DNA of 64,000 nucleotides from Larimichthys crocea (taxonomy: Eukaryota > Chordata > Actinopteri > Sciaenidae). The notes below the pieces were generated by a model. It saw only the letters and a list, made by a program, of their open reading frames with translations. It did not search any database and was not told where the DNA came from. Location of the stretch: positions 3,214,642 through 3,278,641 of the forward strand of contig NC_040013.1 of the NCBI RefSeq assembly GCF_000972845.2. Reading direction: 5' to 3'. Every line of letters starts with the position of its first letter. The first letter of the stretch is position 1. Positions 61,401 to 64,000 of this stretch are shown here, in pieces. The translations under genes were made by a program, and so were the position numbers.

Positions 61401-64000
61401 TGACCAGTAGTGATGATCAGCTTGCTGTCAGAGCCACCATCCTCTTGGGAGAACTTCTACACATGGTAATGTGTTTTTTTTTGTTTTTGTCACTGCAAAA
61501 TGAAAATTGCATAAGTTGTTGTGATTTTAATGCTAAATGCATGTGTTCTTTTCCCTCCACCCGCCTCTTTTTTTGTTTAGGCAAACACCATCCTTCCTCA
61601 CTCCCACAGCCACCACCTGCACTGCCTTCCCACCCTCATCAACATGGCAGCCTCCTTTGACATCCCACAGCAGAAACGGCTGTGAGTACACTCAGTGCAC
61701 GTATCTGTTGGCATAACTCTGCCGGATATATTCTCTCACGATACACCATATTTATGTCTAAACCTCCTCCCATAAAGGTGCACCGATTTGTAATGCTCAT
61801 TTCAGGTCGATATAAATAAGAAATTGTGAGTTCTTAAAAAGCACAAAACAAACCGGTGCAGCCTGGTCAGAATTCATCGGAGCACACTGAGCGAGTGTGT
61901 CATGATGTTCTTAGTTTCATCTGGTATGTTGAAGGGCAACAGACTTCAGTTCTGTCTTGAGAATGGCACATTTAGTGCTTCGTTGAAGCCGGTTTTAAGT
62001 GTGCCGCAAGAACTTTGGTTATAAAGGCATTAGACTGACACGGGAGGTTTGAAATGTTCGGTTGAAGGTGAATAAATGAAATCATTTCGTATAAGTAATT
62101 CTTAATTCCTTTGCCTTTTTCCTGTGATTTAAAATAGGTCTTAAATTGCATTCGTAATGGTCTTAAAAAGTCTGTGTCCGTCAAGAATGTGTGTTTTTAA
62201 AATCTGTTGTCGTCGTTCCAGCCGGGCGAGTGCAGCGGTCAACAATCTGAAGCGTTTCCACGAGAAGAAGAAGAGAGGTCTGAAGCCGCACAGTCTGTAC
62301 CTGGACCACATCATCCGCAAGTCTGTGTCTTCACACAGCCGCAGAGAGTCACACTCGCGCGTCCACAGGGACATCTATGTCATTAAGGTAAACGCGTACA
62401 TGTGTTTCTAAAGTGTAGCCGCCCTCAGCAACTTTCATATTACATTTTGAAAGATATCATCGAGCCACCAGTTCATCTGAGAGAGACCTGGAGCCGGAGC
62501 AAATGGCTTCAATGCGGATACGAACTTCTCCCTAAATTACTCATTTCCTATTTCTACATGAGTGACACACAGCTTTGAAGTTATTAGGAGGCACTCACGA
62601 TGACGCCCGGCGAGCCGTTTCCCTTTACTGTCAGTGTTTGTGCTAAACTGAACACACAGTTTCCCGCAGGTTTAGGACAGACACAATGTGAAACAAAAAA
62701 ATAAAATGAATGTCAGCTCAATGTTTTCCGCTCGTGCCTTCAGGACACAGAAGAAGCACTGATGATGAACCTGAGAGACAGTCATATTCTCAACCACAAG
62801 CAGAACCTGGAGTGGAACTGGTTGCTTATCGCCACCATCCTTAAGGTCAGGCTGTCCTCCAATATCATCACACGCTCGGTTATTAAATGATATTGTTCTT
62901 GTCTCATGTCTGTTTGTCATTTTTCTCTCCCAGTGGCCAAACGTAAACCTCAGGAACAACAAAGATGAACAGATGCACAAGTAAGACTCCTTCATATCAT
63001 CCTCGGGCTGACGTAGTTTTCTGACGTCTCGTCTTAAATCGCTCGTTTTGCTCTCTGTGTGATGCAGGTTTGTGCGGAGGCTGCTGTACTTTTATAAGCC
63101 CAGTAGTAAGTTGTATGCAGGACTGGCATTGGATCACTCAAAGGCCAGAGAACTCACTGTGGTCGGCTGTCAGTTCGTCGAGTTCCTCATGGACTCGGAT
63201 GAGGTCAGAGAAGTGTGCACTTACACGCACAAATTCATGTTTTACCTTTTTTTCCGTTTTCTTACTTGCCTCTCCCGTCCGTGCTCTTTCTCTCTCCTCT
63301 TCCACACTGTCCACAGGATGGCCAGGGTTACCTGGAGGAGCTGGTGAGGGACATGGTGTCATGGCTGTCCTCGTCCTCAGGACTAAAACCCGAGCGCTGT
63401 CTGCAGAGCAACGGCCTGCTCACCACACTCAGCCAACACTACTTCCTCTTCCTGGGGACGCTCTCTGCTCACCCGCAGGGAGTCAAACTGCTGGAGAAAT
63501 GTGGCCTGTTTCAGTGGTGAGTTTAAAGAAAACAAACGTTTGTTCAAATGAATTGTCCTGTTTTATTAAGTCGACAACTCTCGTGTTTTTCGCAGCCTGC
63601 TGAATCTGTGCTCTGTGAAGAACCAGGACGCTGTGCTGAAACTTGCTGTATCCACACTGGACTACAGCAGAGACGGTCTGGCCAGAGTCATCCTCTCCAA
63701 GATCCTCACTGCTGCTACTGATGTAAGAGGCTGTGACAAACAAACAAACAAACAAACAAACGAACAAATAAAAAAGTAGAATTGAGACTAAATGCATCTT
63801 CAAGCTCTGTTGGTCTCATCCTAATGTTCCCTCTTTCTCCCGCGATGCTTCTCGTCTTGCTGAGCAGACGTGCAGGTTGTATGCCACCAAACACCTCCGC
63901 GTGCTGCTGCGTGCCAGCGTGGAGTTCTTCAGCAGCTGGGGCATGGAGCTGCTGGTCACGCAGCTCCACGACCACAGCAAGGCCGTGTCCATGGAGGCCC
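52405..64000 (+). CDS. rictor: rictor, rapamycin-insensitive companion of mTOR (5' part, 23 coding exons, runs off the window)
   Basis: Rictor is the scaffold subunit that defines mTOR complex 2, which phosphorylates AKT, SGK and PKC kinases. Coding exons: 52405-52453, 52587-52634, 54827-54924, 57109-57173, 57309-57440, 57625-57688, 58254-58380, 58581-58750, 59009-59076, 59949-60016, 60115-60197, 60843-60930, 61033-61123, 61237-61303, 61385-61465, 61581-61681, 62222-62387, 62744-62845, 62934-62980, 63068-63203, 63317-63516, 63596-63722, 63868-64000. All introns are GT-AG and every junction keeps frame, giving 770 codons and one extra base. Recognised stretches include GRNDSGEENVPLDL near the N-terminus, LRLALLNEAKEVRAAGLR, CIDIQQSNEGERTQALRLV, RPDLMDNYLAFVLSAF and LLYFYKPSSKLYA. 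The part present covers the armadillo-like N-terminal domain (roughly residues 55-430) and the middle domain (roughly 515-620); human RICTOR is about 1,708 aa. The start fits MAA...RGR at the human N-terminus and has a good Kozak context. No frameshift or stop is seen. Confidence 0.98.
53013..53875 (+). repeat. Three-unit tandem array with a second SINE-like sequence in rictor intron 2
   Basis: A block from 'cacagtgatgaacaca' to 'gggatatgttgcacctga' recurs at about 53131-53262, 53362-53467 and 53646-53755. Between and around the blocks are SINE-like pieces with a B box 'ggttcgatcccc' (about 53043, 53536, 53808) and 'caggaggtgaagcggtaggtgg' heads. The mixture suggests amplification of a segment already containing a tRNA-related repeat. 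It lies in the intron between exons 2 and 3. Confidence 0.7.
54003..54320 (+). mobile_element. tRNA-derived SINE in rictor intron 2
   Basis: The head carries A-box-like 'agtagttcagtccatag' and a B box 'ggccggttcaagtcc' at about 54055-54069, followed by the shared body 'tgggagaggtgacagttcacctcc' and a TCTTCTTC 3' tail. It is a SINE rather than a tRNA gene because the acceptor stem does not close and the same long tail recurs in other copies. Confidence 0.75.
57936..57960. repeat. (CA)n microsatellite in rictor intron 6
   Basis: A short CA run between rictor exons 6 and 7. Confidence 0.85.
59465..59880 (-). mobile_element. Antisense LINE (L1/Tx1-like) 3' fragment in rictor intron 9
   Basis: The minus strand encodes short pieces such as WLDIVEEIYSMEKLTHYL and LFKTLILAWKNRAHH, which resemble the C-terminal end of L1-type fish LINE ORF2 proteins. 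Frames are interrupted by stops, so it is a dead fragment, antisense to rictor. Confidence 0.5.

Noticed and set aside
63070..63603. 177-codon plus-strand frame near the end of the window
   Set aside because: It is a shifted frame running through rictor exons 20-22 and their introns; the rictor frame is the conserved one.
1..64000. CRISPR array, prophage, bacterial operon or rRNA
   Set aside because: No regularly spaced short repeats, no dense single-exon genes and no rRNA-like sequence; the window is a vertebrate genome segment.

Overview
The window looks like a teleost fish nuclear genome. It carries compact, intron-rich vertebrate genes separated by AT-rich DNA full of fish-type interspersed repeats (tRNA-derived SINEs, LINE tails, MITE-like elements, a piggyBac-type element) and simple repeats. 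No bacterial operon, CRISPR array or rRNA is visible, and I found no convincing tRNA gene.

Positions 1-34.8 kb: no gene could be established. The stretch holds interspersed repeats, microsatellites, a few exon-like islands that I cannot assign (about 2.55, 3.33, 13.8 and 20.9 kb) and a GC-richer block at 30.2-30.7 kb resembling a minus-strand non-coding first exon. It may be the intron or regulatory flank of a large gene whose coding part lies mostly outside the window.

Positions 35.0-45.9 kb: a large inverted repeat. The left arm (35,002-39,829) carries an intact small gene on the minus strand, encoding a 182-aa acidic protein with Ser/Thr/Asp repeats that I do not recognise. The right arm (41,232-45,923) is its reverse complement, peppered with small indels that break the same gene. 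Between the arms are a 10-base N gap and a GC-rich promoter block. That block holds, in the wrong orientation, the 5' half of the first coding exon of the next gene. The most economical reading is that 40,576-45,923 is a poorly polished, possibly alternative-haplotype sequence inserted backwards during scaffolding.

Positions 45.9-49.5 kb: the fish orthologue of human C5orf34 on the plus strand. Ten exons are in place and the beginning of exon 1 is displaced as above. Positions 49.5-52.4 kb: intergenic DNA with a complete non-autonomous piggyBac-like element, a LINE 3' end whose tail is duplicated, and a SINE inserted into the second tail copy.

Positions 52.4-64.0 kb: the first 23 coding exons of rictor (plus strand), the defining subunit of mTORC2. 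They join in frame into 770 codons and run off the window end. C5orf34 and rictor are unrelated in function as far as known; they are tandem neighbours about 2.9 kb apart. No new multi-gene system is visible. The points most worth follow-up are the inverted repeat with its split exon, the unassigned acidic gene next to C5orf34, and the shortened C5orf34 protein.
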